Assembly (NCBI RefSeq): GCF_032463525.1
Contig: NZ_CP135971.1
Coordinates: 3,286,001 to 3,350,000, forward strand
Length of the DNA: 64,000 bases
Origin: Pseudomonas sp. DTU_2021_1001937_2_SI_NGA_ILE_001
GTDB taxonomy: Bacteria; Pseudomonadota; Gammaproteobacteria; Pseudomonadales; Pseudomonadaceae
Direction: 5' to 3'
This document shows positions 1-8,332 of this stretch, one piece after another. Under the pieces are notes generated by a model. That model was not told where the DNA came from and searched no databases. It was given only the letters and a program-made list of their open reading frames with translations. Positions within the stretch are counted from its first letter, which is position 1. Every line of letters starts with the position of its first letter. The translations under genes and the position numbers were made by a program.

Positions 1-527
1 ATCATCATCTTCGGCTTGGGGATCGAGCCACGAATGGCCTTCTCCAGCTCGGCGAAGAAGTCCACGCCCGGCACCAGCGGCACCGACCGCACCTGGGCGC
101 CGGCAATCACGGCACCGTAGATGTGGATCGGATAACTGGGGTTGGGCACCAGCACGGTGTCGCCCTGGTCGAGGGTGGCGAGCATCAGGTGCGCCAGGCC
201 CTCCTTGGAGCCAATGGTGACGATGGCTTCGCTCTCCGGGTCGATATCGACTTCGTAGCGCTTCTTGTACCAGTTGGAAATGGCCCGGCGCAGACGCGGA
301 ATACCCCGCGAGGTGGAATAGCCGTGGGTGTCTTCGCGCTGGGCGACGGTGACGAGCTTTTCGACGATGTGCGGCGGCGTAGCCCCGTCGGGGTTGCCCA
401 TGCTCAGGTCGATGATGTCTTCGCCACGACGACGCGCGGCCATCTTGAGTTCGGCGGTGATGTTGAAGACGTAGGGAGGGAGTCGATCGATGCGCGCAAA
501 GCGGCGCGGCAAACCTTGGTCAGCCAT
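1..527 (-). CDS. alaC: Alanine-synthesizing transaminase AlaC, C-terminus cut by window edge
   Basis: Pyridoxal-phosphate aminotransferase of the fold-type I class that exchanges amino groups between glutamate and pyruvate, a cytosolic alanine synthesis step. Reading the minus strand from the ATG at 525-527 gives MADQGLPRRFARIDRLP, then the family hallmarks DLSMGNPDGATPPHIVEKL, YSTSRGIPRLRRAI and VPNPSYPIH. These match the N-terminal substrate-binding arm and the start of the large domain. About 175 of the usual ~400 residues are inside the window, and the PLP lysine lies beyond base 1. No strong Shine-Dalgarno is visible upstream. The AlaC rather than AspC assignment rests on the N-terminal motif set and is fairly secure. 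Confidence 0.88.
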   Translation of the reverse strand, partial: MADQGLPRRFARIDRLPPYVFNITAELKMAARRRGEDIIDLSMGNPDGATPPHIVEKLVTVAQREDTHGYSTSRGIPRLRRAISNWYKKRYEVDIDPESEAIVTIGSKEGLAHLMLATLDQGDTVLVPNPSYPIHIYGAVIAGAQVRSVPLVPGVDFFAELEKAIRGSIPKPKMM

Positions 528-710
528 GAGAATCTCGCAGACGTAAGCGCCCGGAACCGTCCGAGCGACGTTGGCCACATGAGGCGGCCTGCGCGCACGA
601 TAAGCGCCTGGCCATCATCTTGTCCACATGGTTTTTTTCCTGGCTCGATTCACAGCCCCACAAGCCCCGCTTCGGCAGAAGCGGCTTCAGCCACAACACT
701 GGTCAGTTAT

Positions 711-822
711 ACCGGGTAGGACCGGCTTCAGCCGCGAAGCGACCGCATGACCACAACAAATGCAGTGAATTTCCTGGCGTTTTAGCGGCTAAAGCCGCTC
801 CCACCGGGCCACATGCCGCAGG
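711..822. repeat. REP-type palindromic element
   Basis: The 528-839 gap has no convincing gene. Its right half is a REP pair: an arm with GGCTTCAGCCGCGAAGCGAC, a short spacer with TGCAGTGAATTTCCTGGCG, and the inverse arm GCGGCTAAAGCCGCTCCCA. The same unit recurs at 9.06, 40.58 and 51.9-52.2 kb. It lies between the start of alaC and the end of the TraX-family gene. A TTGTCCACA nonamer is also present at 620-628. Confidence 0.8.
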
Positions 823-839
823 CAAAGCCGCCTTCACCT

Positions 840-1580
840 TCAAACCACCCACTGCATAAGCCCCCACAACGCCACGAAATGCGCGGGGTAAATGGCATAG
901 GCCCAGCGGCGCATCGGCCAGATCGCCAGGCTGAGCTTGCGCCGCAACAGCAGCAGCCCGGCCAGTGGCGCCAACAGGCAGACCAGCAGCGCACCGATGG
1001 ACACCGCATCCCCCCAGCGCAGCCCGGCGAGCATCTCCGGCCAGGCATTGCCTGCCACGCACACCACCGCCGGAAAAACCGCCAGCCACAACGGCCGCTG
1101 CAACACCATCAGCATCACCAGCGGCAGCATCACCCCGGCGAAACCGAACATCAGGTGCTGCTGAAACAGCGCCGCCAGCAGCAAGGCCAGCAGCGCCATG
1201 GTGCGGGTTTGCGGCATGCGCTGGCGCCAGCCCTGAGCGACCAGCAGGCCGAGCAACAGCGTGGGCAGTACATTCAGCGTCTGCGCCTGCGGCATGAACA
1301 GCCGGTACGGCAACTCCGACAGCACCGCGAAGCCGGCCATCCAGGCCAGATACCGCCAGCGGATCCGGGGGCCGGTCTCGGCGGCACTGCGCCGCGCCAG
1401 GTTCACCGCAATGGCCAGGCAGAACCACGCAAAGGCCAGGCGCCCCGGTATATACAACCAGTCCGCCGACCAGCCGACGTAGCGCAGATGGTCCAGCACC
1501 ATGCTCAGCATCGCCAGCCACTTGAGCAGGTCCAGCGCGTGATCGCGCCTGGGCAGAAAGGGCGGGTTGGAAAGATCCAT
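840..1580 (-). CDS. TraX family membrane protein
   Basis: 246-residue polytopic membrane protein of the TraX family (PF05857). The founding member N-acetylates F pilin; chromosomal homologues in pseudomonads have no assigned substrate. The family signature is visible: HALDLLKWLAMLSMVLDHL near the N-terminus, LPYRLFM, then alternating hydrophobic helices, ending with AYAIYPAHFVALWGL. About eight transmembrane segments can be counted. The ATG at 1578-1580 is chosen because AGAGAGACTC lies just upstream and homology begins there, although the frame stays open further. It is divergent from ltaE with under 100 bp between them, so the two promoters share that gap. Family membership is clear; function is not. 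Confidence 0.85.
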   Translation of the reverse strand: MDLSNPPFLPRRDHALDLLKWLAMLSMVLDHLRYVGWSADWLYIPGRLAFAWFCLAIAVNLARRSAAETGPRIRWRYLAWMAGFAVLSELPYRLFMPQAQTLNVLPTLLLGLLVAQGWRQRMPQTRTMALLALLLAALFQQHLMFGFAGVMLPLVMLMVLQRPLWLAVFPAVVCVAGNAWPEMLAGLRWGDAVSIGALLVCLLAPLAGLLLLRRKLSLAIWPMRRWAYAIYPAHFVALWGLMQWVV

Positions 1581-1676
1581 GAGTCTCTCTAATGTATAGG
1601 CATCCCAGACCAGAGGTACATGGCAGCCCACAAGGCCCGCCAAGACCCGTACCTCGTCAAGCATAAGGAATCGGCA

Positions 1677-2720
1677 ATGACCGACCAGAGCCAACAGTTC
1701 GCCAGCGACAACTATTCCGGTATCTGCCCCGAGGCCTGGGCCGCCATGGAACAGGCCAACCAGGGACACCAGCGCGCCTACGGCGATGACCAGTGGACGG
1801 CACGCGCCGCCGATGGTTTCCGCCGCTTGTTCGAAACCGACTGCGAGGTGTTCTTCGCCTTCAACGGCACGGCCGCCAACTCCCTGGCCCTGTCAGCGCT
1901 GTGCCAGAGTTACCACAGCGTGATCTGTTCGGAAACCGCCCACGTCGAGACCGACGAATGCGGCGCTCCCGAGTTCTTCTCCAACGGTTCCAAGTTGCTG
2001 GTGGCACCGAGCACCGCCGGCAAGCTCAGCCCCGAAGCGATCCGCGAAATCGCCCTCAAGCGCCAGGACATCCACTACCCCAAGCCGCGCGTGGTCACTC
2101 TCACCCAGGCCACCGAAGTCGGCACGGTCTACCAGCCCGAAGAGCTGCGCGCCATCAGCGCCACCTGCCAGGAACTCAACCTGCACCTGCACATGGACGG
2201 CGCGCGCTTCTCCAACGCCTGCGCCTTCCTGGGCTGCTCCCCGGCGGAGCTGACCTGGAAAGCCGGCGTCGACGTACTGTGCTTCGGCGGCACCAAGAAC
2301 GGCATGGCGGTGGGCGAGGCAATCCTGTTCTTCAATCGTGAGCTGGCCGAAGACTTCGACTACCGCTGCAAGCAGGCCGGGCAACTGGCCTCGAAGATGC
2401 GCTACCTGTCGGCGCCCTGGGTCGGGCTGCTGGAGAACGACGCCTGGCTGCGCCATGCCCGCCACGCCAACCAGTGCGCGCAGCTGCTGGCCGAGCTGGT
2501 CAAGGATGTGCCGGGTGTAGAACTGATGTTCCCGGTGCAGGCCAACGGCGTTTTCCTGCAACTCTCGGAACCGGCCATCGCCGCGCTGGGCAGCCTGGGC
2601 TGGCGCTTCTATACCTTCATCGGCAAGGGCGGGGCACGTTTCATGTGCTCATGGGACACCGAACAGGACCGCGTACGCCAACTGGCGGCGGACATTCGTC
2701 GGGTCATGCAGGCTGGCTGA
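1677..2720 (+). CDS. ltaE: Low-specificity L-threonine aldolase
   Basis: PLP enzyme that cleaves L-threonine or L-allo-threonine to glycine and acetaldehyde, a route to glycine. The protein has 347 residues, the normal size. Seen in the sequence: FASDNYSGICPEAW at the N-terminus, FNGTAANSLAL, the substrate and PLP region SETAHVETDECGAPE, HMDGARFSNA, and the Schiff-base lysine segment FGGTKNGMAVGEA. The start at 1677 is chosen because homology begins at MTDQSQQF and AAGGAATCGGCA precedes it. In other pseudomonads this gene sits beside the glycine betaine genes and glyA, which fits the glycine-forming context here. It converges on the zapA-like gene with only 27 bp between stop codons. Confidence 0.93.
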   Translation: MTDQSQQFASDNYSGICPEAWAAMEQANQGHQRAYGDDQWTARAADGFRRLFETDCEVFFAFNGTAANSLALSALCQSYHSVICSETAHVETDECGAPEFFSNGSKLLVAPSTAGKLSPEAIREIALKRQDIHYPKPRVVTLTQATEVGTVYQPEELRAISATCQELNLHLHMDGARFSNACAFLGCSPAELTWKAGVDVLCFGGTKNGMAVGEAILFFNRELAEDFDYRCKQAGQLASKMRYLSAPWVGLLENDAWLRHARHANQCAQLLAELVKDVPGVELMFPVQANGVFLQLSEPAIAALGSLGWRFYTFIGKGGARFMCSWDTEQDRVRQLAADIRRVMQAG

Positions 2721-2747
2721 AGCAGCCTGCGGACGGCACCAGGGCTG

Positions 2748-3047
2748 TCAGCCCTGGCCGATGGTGCGCGAGATGGCCTGCACCGTGGCGTCGACCTGCT
2801 CCTGGGCGCGCTCCAGCTCGATCTTGTGCTGCTTTTCGAGCTGGATCTGCTTGGAGCACAGGTTCAGCGCCGCGAGCATCAGCAGCCGGTCGCCGATCAG
2901 CGTCGGGTACTGGCGCTTGGTTTCGGTGAGCGATGCCTGCAGCATCGCCGCCGCCTGCTGCAGAGTCTGCTCCTCTCCGGGAGGGGCCTTGACCGAATAG
3001 TCATTGCCCATGATGGAGAGCACGGTCACACCATCGTAGCGGTTCAT
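2748..3047 (-). CDS. ZapA-like cell division protein (probable second paralogue)
   Basis: 99-residue protein with the ZapA pattern: a short beta-rich N-terminal head (VTVLSIMGNDYSVKAPPGEE) followed by a long helix rich in Q, E, K and R from about residue 55 (LMLAALNLCSKQIQLEKQ). ZapA proteins bind FtsZ and bundle filaments at midcell. The sequence differs clearly from the canonical Pseudomonas ZapA that I recall (head VTVQILDKEY, helix VMAALNITHDLLHRKE). The usual 6S RNA and 5-formyltetrahydrofolate cyclo-ligase gene do not follow it. Its start overlaps the upstream coiled-coil gene by ATGA, so the pair is translationally coupled. It is best read as a paralogue; whether it acts on FtsZ is unproven. 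Confidence 0.8.
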   Translation of the reverse strand: MNRYDGVTVLSIMGNDYSVKAPPGEEQTLQQAAAMLQASLTETKRQYPTLIGDRLLMLAALNLCSKQIQLEKQHKIELERAQEQVDATVQAISRTIGQG

Positions 3048-3277
3048 GCGTTCACGGCGCTGGCGCTGGTAGCGCGCTCGACCAGGGCCTGGATACGCGC
3101 CGCAGCGCTGCCTTGCTTCTCTTCATGTTCCAACAGGCTCAGTTGCAGGCTGTCGTTTTCTTCCCTGGCCTGGGCCAGTTCGGCACGCAGTTGGGCATTG
3201 CTGTCCTGCAATTGCTGGTTCTGTTGCACCAGATCGCTGACAAGTTGTTCCAACTGGCTGAGAGACGATTCCAACAT
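3044..3277 (-). CDS. Small coiled-coil protein (TIGR02449/ZapB-like)
   Basis: 77-residue protein that is almost entirely one predicted coiled coil: LESSLSQLEQLVSDLVQQN, then QQLQDSNAQLRAELAQARE with regular hydrophobic heptads. The size and pattern match the small TIGR02449 family that pseudomonads encode immediately upstream of zapA. The start at 3277 gives the family length; the frame extends upstream but without any resemblance to the family. The last codon overlaps the next start (ATGA at 3044-3047). It probably works with the ZapA-like protein in the division apparatus; that is inference from the pairing. Confidence 0.75.
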   Translation of the reverse strand: MLESSLSQLEQLVSDLVQQNQQLQDSNAQLRAELAQAREENDSLQLSLLEHEEKQGSAAARIQALVERATSASAVNA

Positions 3278-3737
3278 TCTGTTTACTCGAGCAAATTCCA
3301 CGGGGCGCACACGATAAAGAAAAGTCGGTACGCATGCTAGTGCGGCACGGACCGCCCTGCCCCGCGCGCCCGGTGTGGCATGGCGTGCCGGCAGGCGCCT
3401 GCCGGGGCTTGGGCGGTTGCCACAGCCTGAAGATGAACATTCATTCATCGCCGCAGCCTGAGACCGACAGATTCCCACTCGGTTTCTGCAATTCGTCGGG
3501 TGCTTCGGGTGCGACAAAAGCGCACAGCCCGAAAAGCTGCCAGCCCCTTGTAAATGGCGGCCTGCAGCACAGCCAGCGGCAATCATGGAACGTCATTTCA
3601 ATGACGCCGGGCGAATGACAGCATCATTTTGATATCATCCTGCGCAACTTCTGGATCCCGTTGCCGGTCGGATCACACCGTCGCTTTGGCACCCTACTTA
3701 CTGGCCGCATGGATTGCGCCCTCCTCGAGGAATTTCC
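3278..3737. other. Divergent intergenic region without recognised gene
   Basis: 460 bp separate the coiled-coil gene (minus strand) from the chemotaxis gene (plus strand). Several frames are open because of GC bias, but none resembles a protein. It must hold both promoters. A GCCGGCAGGCGCCTGCCGG palindrome lies near 3389-3406. No REP unit is evident. Confidence 0.5.
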
Positions 3738-5363
3738 ATGTCGCTACGCAAGATGAATATCGCCCCCCGTGCATTTCTCGGTTTTGCCCTGATCGGCGCG
3801 CTCATGTTGATCCTTGGGGTGTTCGCCCTGCTGCAGATGAGCAAGATCCGTGGTGCGACCGAAGCACTGGCCCAGGACAGCGTACCGGCGATCAGGGAAT
3901 TGAACCGTATCAACGAGATCACCCTGCGCATGCGGGTGTTGTCCTACCGCCTGCTGGTCAATCGCGACCCCGCCAGCCAACAGAAGAACCAGGAACTGCT
4001 GGTGATGCGCAACCAGCAGCTCGACCAGGCCCGCAAGGCCTACGAGCCGCTGCTCGACAAACCGCAGGAACGCGCGATGTTCAAGGAGTACCTGGACCTG
4101 CTGGCAGGGTATCGACAACTGGAAGAGCGCATGCGCAGCCTGTCGGCAAACGGCGACCTGGAAAGCGTGAGCCGCCTGCTGAACAGCGAGATGACCGATA
4201 ACGCCGACCGCATCAACGCGGTGCTGGGTCGCCTGGTGGAGTCGCACACCCAGGAGCTGGGCGCAACCACGGCCGACGCAGAACAGCAGTATCAGCACGC
4301 CTTCGACCTGGTGGTGGGACTGTTGGTCATCGCGACCCTACTGACCCTGCTGTTCGCCTGGCGCCTGACCCGCAGCATCACCGAGCCGATCGCCAGCGCG
4401 CTGTCGGCCGCCGAAACCATCGCCGCCGGCAAGCTGAACCAGAGCATCGAGGTGCACGGGCAGGATGAGGCCGGTCGCCTGCTGCAGGCCATGCACACCA
4501 TGCAACACAACCTGCGCGACACCCTGCTGCAGATTTCCGGTTCGGCCGGCCAACTGGCCTCAGCCGCCGAAGAGCTCAATGCCGTGACCGACGAAAGTGC
4601 CCGCGGCCTGAGCCGGCAGAACGACGAGATCGAACAGGCCGCCACGGCGGTGAACCAGATGAGCAGCGCCGTGGAAGCCGTGGCGCAGAACGCCGACACC
4701 ACCTCCCAGGCCTCGCAGGCGGCGACCCGCTCGGCACGCGATGGCCGCGATCTGGTACAGGAAACCCTGACGGCCATCGAACGCATGAGCGGCGAGGTGC
4801 AGGACAGCGCCCGGCAGGTCAGCCAGCTGGCGGAGCAGTCGCGGGATATCGGCAAGGTACTGGATGTGATTCGCGGCCTGGCCGATCAGACCAACCTGCT
4901 GGCCCTCAACGCCGCCATCGAAGCGGCACGGGCCGGCGAGGCGGGTCGCGGCTTTGCCGTGGTGGCCGACGAGGTGCGCGCCCTGGCACATCGTACCCAG
5001 GAGTCGACCAGCGAGATCGAACGCATGGTCGCCAACATCCAGGGCGGCACCGAACAGGCGGTGGGATCGATGCACAACAGCACTCAGCATGCCGACACCA
5101 CCCTGAACGTCGCCAAGGGCGCCGGTCAGGCGCTGGATGCCATTCATGCCGCCGTGGAAGAGATCAACAGCCGCAACCGGATGATCGCCGACGCCGCGCA
5201 GGAACAGGTCAAGGCATCCCGCGAAGTGGACCTGAACCTGGTGAACATCCGCGACCTGTCGACCCAGACCGCCACCGGCGCCCAGCAGACCTCCGCCGCC
5301 AGCGGCGAACTCTCGCGCCTGGCGGTGGGCCTGAATACCCTGGTAGCGCGCTTCAGCCTCTGA
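3738..5363 (+). CDS. Methyl-accepting chemotaxis protein
   Basis: 541-residue transmembrane chemoreceptor. Order: TM1 at about residues 12-34 ([20 protein letters not shown]), a ~150-residue periplasmic helical domain of four-helix-bundle type, TM2 at about 189-209 ([14 protein letters not shown]), HAMP to about 263, then the cytoplasmic signalling hairpin. Its hairpin tip [20 protein letters not shown] lies near residue 382, where CheA/CheW dock. Methylation-helix glutamine and glutamate pairs flank it. The C-terminus lacks the CheR/CheB-binding pentapeptide. The ATG at 3738 follows a GAGG motif and directly precedes the membrane anchor. The ligand cannot be read from sequence; the position beside betaine genes is suggestive only. 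Confidence 0.93.
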   Translation: MSLRKMNIAPRAFLGFALIGALMLILGVFALLQMSKIRGATEALAQDSVPAIRELNRINEITLRMRVLSYRLLVNRDPASQQKNQELLVMRNQQLDQARKAYEPLLDKPQERAMFKEYLDLLAGYRQLEERMRSLSANGDLESVSRLLNSEMTDNADRINAVLGRLVESHTQELGATTADAEQQYQHAFDLVVGLLVIATLLTLLFAWRLTRSITEPIASALSAAETIAAGKLNQSIEVHGQDEAGRLLQAMHTMQHNLRDTLLQISGSAGQLASAAEELNAVTDESARGLSRQNDEIEQAATAVNQMSSAVEAVAQNADTTSQASQAATRSARDGRDLVQETLTAIERMSGEVQDSARQVSQLAEQSRDIGKVLDVIRGLADQTNLLALNAAIEAARAGEAGRGFAVVADEVRALAHRTQESTSEIERMVANIQGGTEQAVGSMHNSTQHADTTLNVAKGAGQALDAIHAAVEEINSRNRMIADAAQEQVKASREVDLNLVNIRDLSTQTATGAQQTSAASGELSRLAVGLNTLVARFSL

Positions 5364-5467
5364 TCTCGGCCGCTCACCTGGGGGACCGGCTTCAGCCGGG
5401 ATGAACCCGGGATGACCAGCTTTTCGCAGCCGGAGCAATGCGGCTCAGGCAGGCGTTCCTGCGCTTT

Positions 5468-5556
5468 TGTTGGAGCGAGCTGGCTCACGACGGCGGCAAC
5501 CGGTGCATTGGATTTGCCGGCCTCTTCGCGAGCAAGCTCGCTCCCACACGGTGCAT
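5468..5556. repeat. REP-type palindromic element
   Basis: Inverted arms TTGGAGCGAGCTGGCTCACG and TTCGCGAGCAAGCTCGCTCC enclose a short spacer between the converging chemoreceptor and gbcB genes. This is the GAGCAAGCTCGC class of REP, which recurs at 18.4, 23.0, 27.7, 56.6 and 62.1 kb. The left arm carries mismatches. Confidence 0.75.
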
Positions 5557-5566
5557 CGCTGCTACA

Positions 5567-6667
5567 TCAGTACTCGATACGCACGTCGCTCTTCGGCACG
5601 CTGCAGCACGACAGGATGTAGCCTTCGGCTTCGTCTTCCTCGGTGATGCCGCCGTTGTGCTCCATTTCCACTTCGCCGCTGAGCTTCATCACCTTGCAGG
5701 TACCGCAGATGCCCATGCCGCAGGCCTTGGGGATCATCAGCCCCAGCTTGGCAGCCGCCGCGTGCACGGTCTCGCCCGGTGCGATGCGAATGCTCTTGCC
5801 GGTGTCGCTGAACTCCACCTGGTGCAGGTCGGAAATATCCAGGTCTGGCGCATCGGCCGCCTGTTCGGCATGCTCGACGGCATCGGCCTTGGCTTCCGGC
5901 GGCGTGGCGCCGAACGACTCTTCATGGTACTGGGCCATGTCGAAGCCGTTTTCCTGGAGCATGCGCTTGACCGCCGCCATGTACGGCGTCGGGCCGCAGC
6001 AGAACACCTCGCGCTCACGGAAGTCCGGCGCCATCATCTCCAGCATGCGGATGTTCAGGTAACCGCGGTAACCGGCCCAGGGCTCGCCCAGGCCATGTTT
6101 CTCGCAGACCAGATGCAGACTGAAGTTGTCGATCCGCGACGCCATATGCTCCAGCTCGCGGTGATAGATGATGTCCTTCGGCGAACGGGCGCTATGGACG
6201 AACACCATGTCGACGTTGGCGTTGGTGTCGTAGTACCAGCGCGCCATCGACATCACCGGAGTGATACCCACGCCGCCGCTGAGGTAGAGGATCTTCGGGT
6301 TGGGGAAGTCGATGGCGTTGAACAGCCCCACCGGACCGTGCACGGCCAGTTCCTGGCCTTCGTGCAGGGTGTCGTGAAGGAAGTTCGACACGCGACCGCC
6401 CGGTACGCGCTTGACGGTGATCGAGAAGCTGTAGGGCACCGACGGCGAGCTGGAAATGGTGTACGAGCGCATCACCGGCTGACCTTCGATCTCCAGCTCC
6501 AAGGTGACGAACTGCCCCGGCTTGAAGAAGAACATGATCGGCTGGTCGGCCATGAAACAGAAGGTGCGCACGTCCCAGGTTTCCTGAACGACCTTGACGA
6601 CACGCACCAGGTGACGACCGTTGACCCAGGTCTGGGTGTTGACCGGATTGAGGAAGCTTTGGGACAT
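5567..6667 (-). CDS. gbcB: Glycine betaine monooxygenase reductase subunit GbcB
   Basis: 366-residue flavin and iron-sulfur reductase that passes electrons from NAD(P)H to the Rieske oxygenase GbcA for demethylation of glycine betaine to dimethylglycine. An N-terminal ferredoxin-reductase barrel carries the flavin motif RSYTISSSPS. An NAD-binding domain has GGVGITPVMSMARW and VFCCGPTPYM. A C-terminal plant-type [2Fe-2S] ferredoxin has the cysteine set CGMGICGTC plus a distal Cys (ILSCC). The start at 6667 follows GGAGATCC. It is divergent from gbcA across 315 bp, the conserved Pseudomonas arrangement, in which GbdR is the known activator. Confidence 0.95.
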   Translation of the reverse strand: MSQSFLNPVNTQTWVNGRHLVRVVKVVQETWDVRTFCFMADQPIMFFFKPGQFVTLELEIEGQPVMRSYTISSSPSVPYSFSITVKRVPGGRVSNFLHDTLHEGQELAVHGPVGLFNAIDFPNPKILYLSGGVGITPVMSMARWYYDTNANVDMVFVHSARSPKDIIYHRELEHMASRIDNFSLHLVCEKHGLGEPWAGYRGYLNIRMLEMMAPDFREREVFCCGPTPYMAAVKRMLQENGFDMAQYHEESFGATPPEAKADAVEHAEQAADAPDLDISDLHQVEFSDTGKSIRIAPGETVHAAAAKLGLMIPKACGMGICGTCKVMKLSGEVEMEHNGGITEEDEAEGYILSCCSVPKSDVRIEY

Positions 6668-6982
6668 GCTGGATCTCCACGGCCGACTGCCGGCCTTTCT
6701 TGAGGCGAATTCTGCGTAACGCCCTGTCACGCCATTTATCCATCAGCGACACTGACGTGCTTACGGCAACCAGCCCCGGAGGGCATGGGCTTGCCCGTCG
6801 GGAACGGATTCGGCCATGTCGTGCATGGATAAGGTTCCGGCCGCGCCCGGCTCCACACTCGCCGCTAAATTCTTACGACACGATTCGTAACCACGAGCGA
6901 CCCACCATCGCCCTGTGTGCACCCCCAAGAACCGTAATCAGCCATATCTCGACCGCCCGAGGCGGTCATGAGGAACCTAACG
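6668..6982. promoter_or_regulatory. Divergent gbcB/gbcA control region
   Basis: 315 bp between the two divergent starts must carry both promoters. In P. aeruginosa this spacing binds the AraC-type activator GbdR; I cannot place its site by eye. A short hairpin with arms GACCGCC (6951-6957) and GGCGGTC (6961-6967) lies 15 bp before the gbcA ATG and would overlap its leader. No gene is seen here. Confidence 0.6.
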
Positions 6983-8281
6983 ATGGACGTCACTGCAAAC
7001 ATCAGCCTGGGCGACCCACTTGAAGCAGCACGCAAGGCCACTGCCGAAATGCTGCAGACCCGCGAGCGCACGTACTCGCTGCCGCAGCCTTTCTACAACG
7101 ACGAGCGGCTGTTCCAGATCGACATGCAGGAGATCTTCCAGAAGGAATGGCTGATTGCCGGCATGACCTGCGAGATCCCCAAGAAGGGCAACTACCTGAC
7201 CCTGCAGATCGGCAACAACCCGGTACTGGTGGTGCGCGGCGCGGACAATACCATCAATGCCTTCCACAACGTATGCCGTCACCGCGGTTCGCGCCTGTGC
7301 ACCGGCGAGAAAGGCAAGGTGGCCAAGCTGGTCTGCCCTTACCACCAGTGGACCTACGAGCTGGACGGCCGCCTGCTGTACGCTGGCACCGAGATGGGCG
7401 AAGACTTCGACATGAAGAAGTTCAACCTCAAGCCGATCAACGTGAAGACCGCTGGCGGCTACATCTTCATCAGCCTGGCGGAGAACCCGCCGGCCATCGA
7501 CGAGTTCCTGGCGACCCTGCACCACTACATGGAACCCTACGACATGGAGAACACCAAGGTGGCGGTGCAGACCACCTTGATGGAAAAGGCCAACTGGAAG
7601 CTGGTGCTGGAAAACAACCGCGAGTGCTACCACTGCAGCGGTTCGCACCCCGAGCTGCTCAATACCCTGCTGGAATGGGATGACACCCACGACCCGCGTG
7701 CCACCCAGGAATTCAAGGACCACGTGGCCGAATCCGCCGCCAAGTGGGAAGCCGAGAAGATCCCTTACCTGCACGCCGGTTTCGGCCTGCGCAACCGCAT
7801 CGTGCGCATGCCGCTGCTCAAGGGCACCGTGTCCATGACCATGGACGGCAAGCAGGGCTGCAGCAAGCTGATGGGCCGCATCCAGAACCCTGACCTGGGC
7901 TCGATGCGCATCCTGCACCTGCCGCACTCCTGGAACCACGCCATGGGCGACCACCTGATCGTGTTCACCGTGTGGCCGATCAGCGCCCAGGAAACCATGG
8001 TCACCACCAAGTGGCTGGTGCACAAGGACGCCGTGGAAGGCGTGGACTACGACGTCGCGCGCCTGCGCGAAGTCTGGGACGCCACCAACGACCAGGACCG
8101 TCGCCTGGCCGAAGAGAACCAGCGCGGCATCAACTCCACCGCCTACCAGCCAGGCCCGTACTCCAAGACCTACGAGTTCGGCGTGGTCAACTTCATCGAC
8201 TGGTACAGCGCACGCATGCTGGCCAACCTTGGCGCAGAACCTGCGCCCTACCTCAGAGAAGTGCAGATTCAGAGCAACTGA
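6983..8281 (+). CDS. gbcA: Glycine betaine monooxygenase oxygenase subunit GbcA
   Basis: 432-residue Rieske-type ring-hydroxylating oxygenase homologue that N-demethylates glycine betaine to dimethylglycine, releasing formaldehyde. The Rieske ligands are C98/H100 (NVCRHRGS) and C118/H121 (CPYHQW). The mononuclear iron histidines are H217 and H222 in ECYHCSGSHPE, and the bridging Asp region follows the family. The ATG at 6983 is preferred over the in-frame ATG at 6968 because it lies at the right distance from GAGG and matches known N-termini (MDVTANISLGDPLE). It is partnered by GbcB and feeds the dgc operon to its right. A strong terminator follows directly. Confidence 0.96.
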   Translation: MDVTANISLGDPLEAARKATAEMLQTRERTYSLPQPFYNDERLFQIDMQEIFQKEWLIAGMTCEIPKKGNYLTLQIGNNPVLVVRGADNTINAFHNVCRHRGSRLCTGEKGKVAKLVCPYHQWTYELDGRLLYAGTEMGEDFDMKKFNLKPINVKTAGGYIFISLAENPPAIDEFLATLHHYMEPYDMENTKVAVQTTLMEKANWKLVLENNRECYHCSGSHPELLNTLLEWDDTHDPRATQEFKDHVAESAAKWEAEKIPYLHAGFGLRNRIVRMPLLKGTVSMTMDGKQGCSKLMGRIQNPDLGSMRILHLPHSWNHAMGDHLIVFTVWPISAQETMVTTKWLVHKDAVEGVDYDVARLREVWDATNDQDRRLAEENQRGINSTAYQPGPYSKTYEFGVVNFIDWYSARMLANLGAEPAPYLREVQIQSN

Positions 8282-8298
8282 GACGCTGCCTGACTGAA

Positions 8299-8332
8299 AA
8301 GCCCGCCCCGCCTAAGGGGCGGGCTTTTTTAT
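8299..8332 (+). terminator. Rho-independent terminator of gbcA
   Basis: Nine-base perfect stem GCCCGCCCC / GGGGCGGGC with a six-base loop (GCCTAA), preceded by AAAA and followed by six T residues, 18 bases after the gbcA stop. Confidence 0.93.

Noticed and set aside
2721..2747. 6S RNA downstream of the zapA-like gene
   Set aside because: Only 27 bp separate zapA-like from ltaE, far too short for the ~180-nt RNA.
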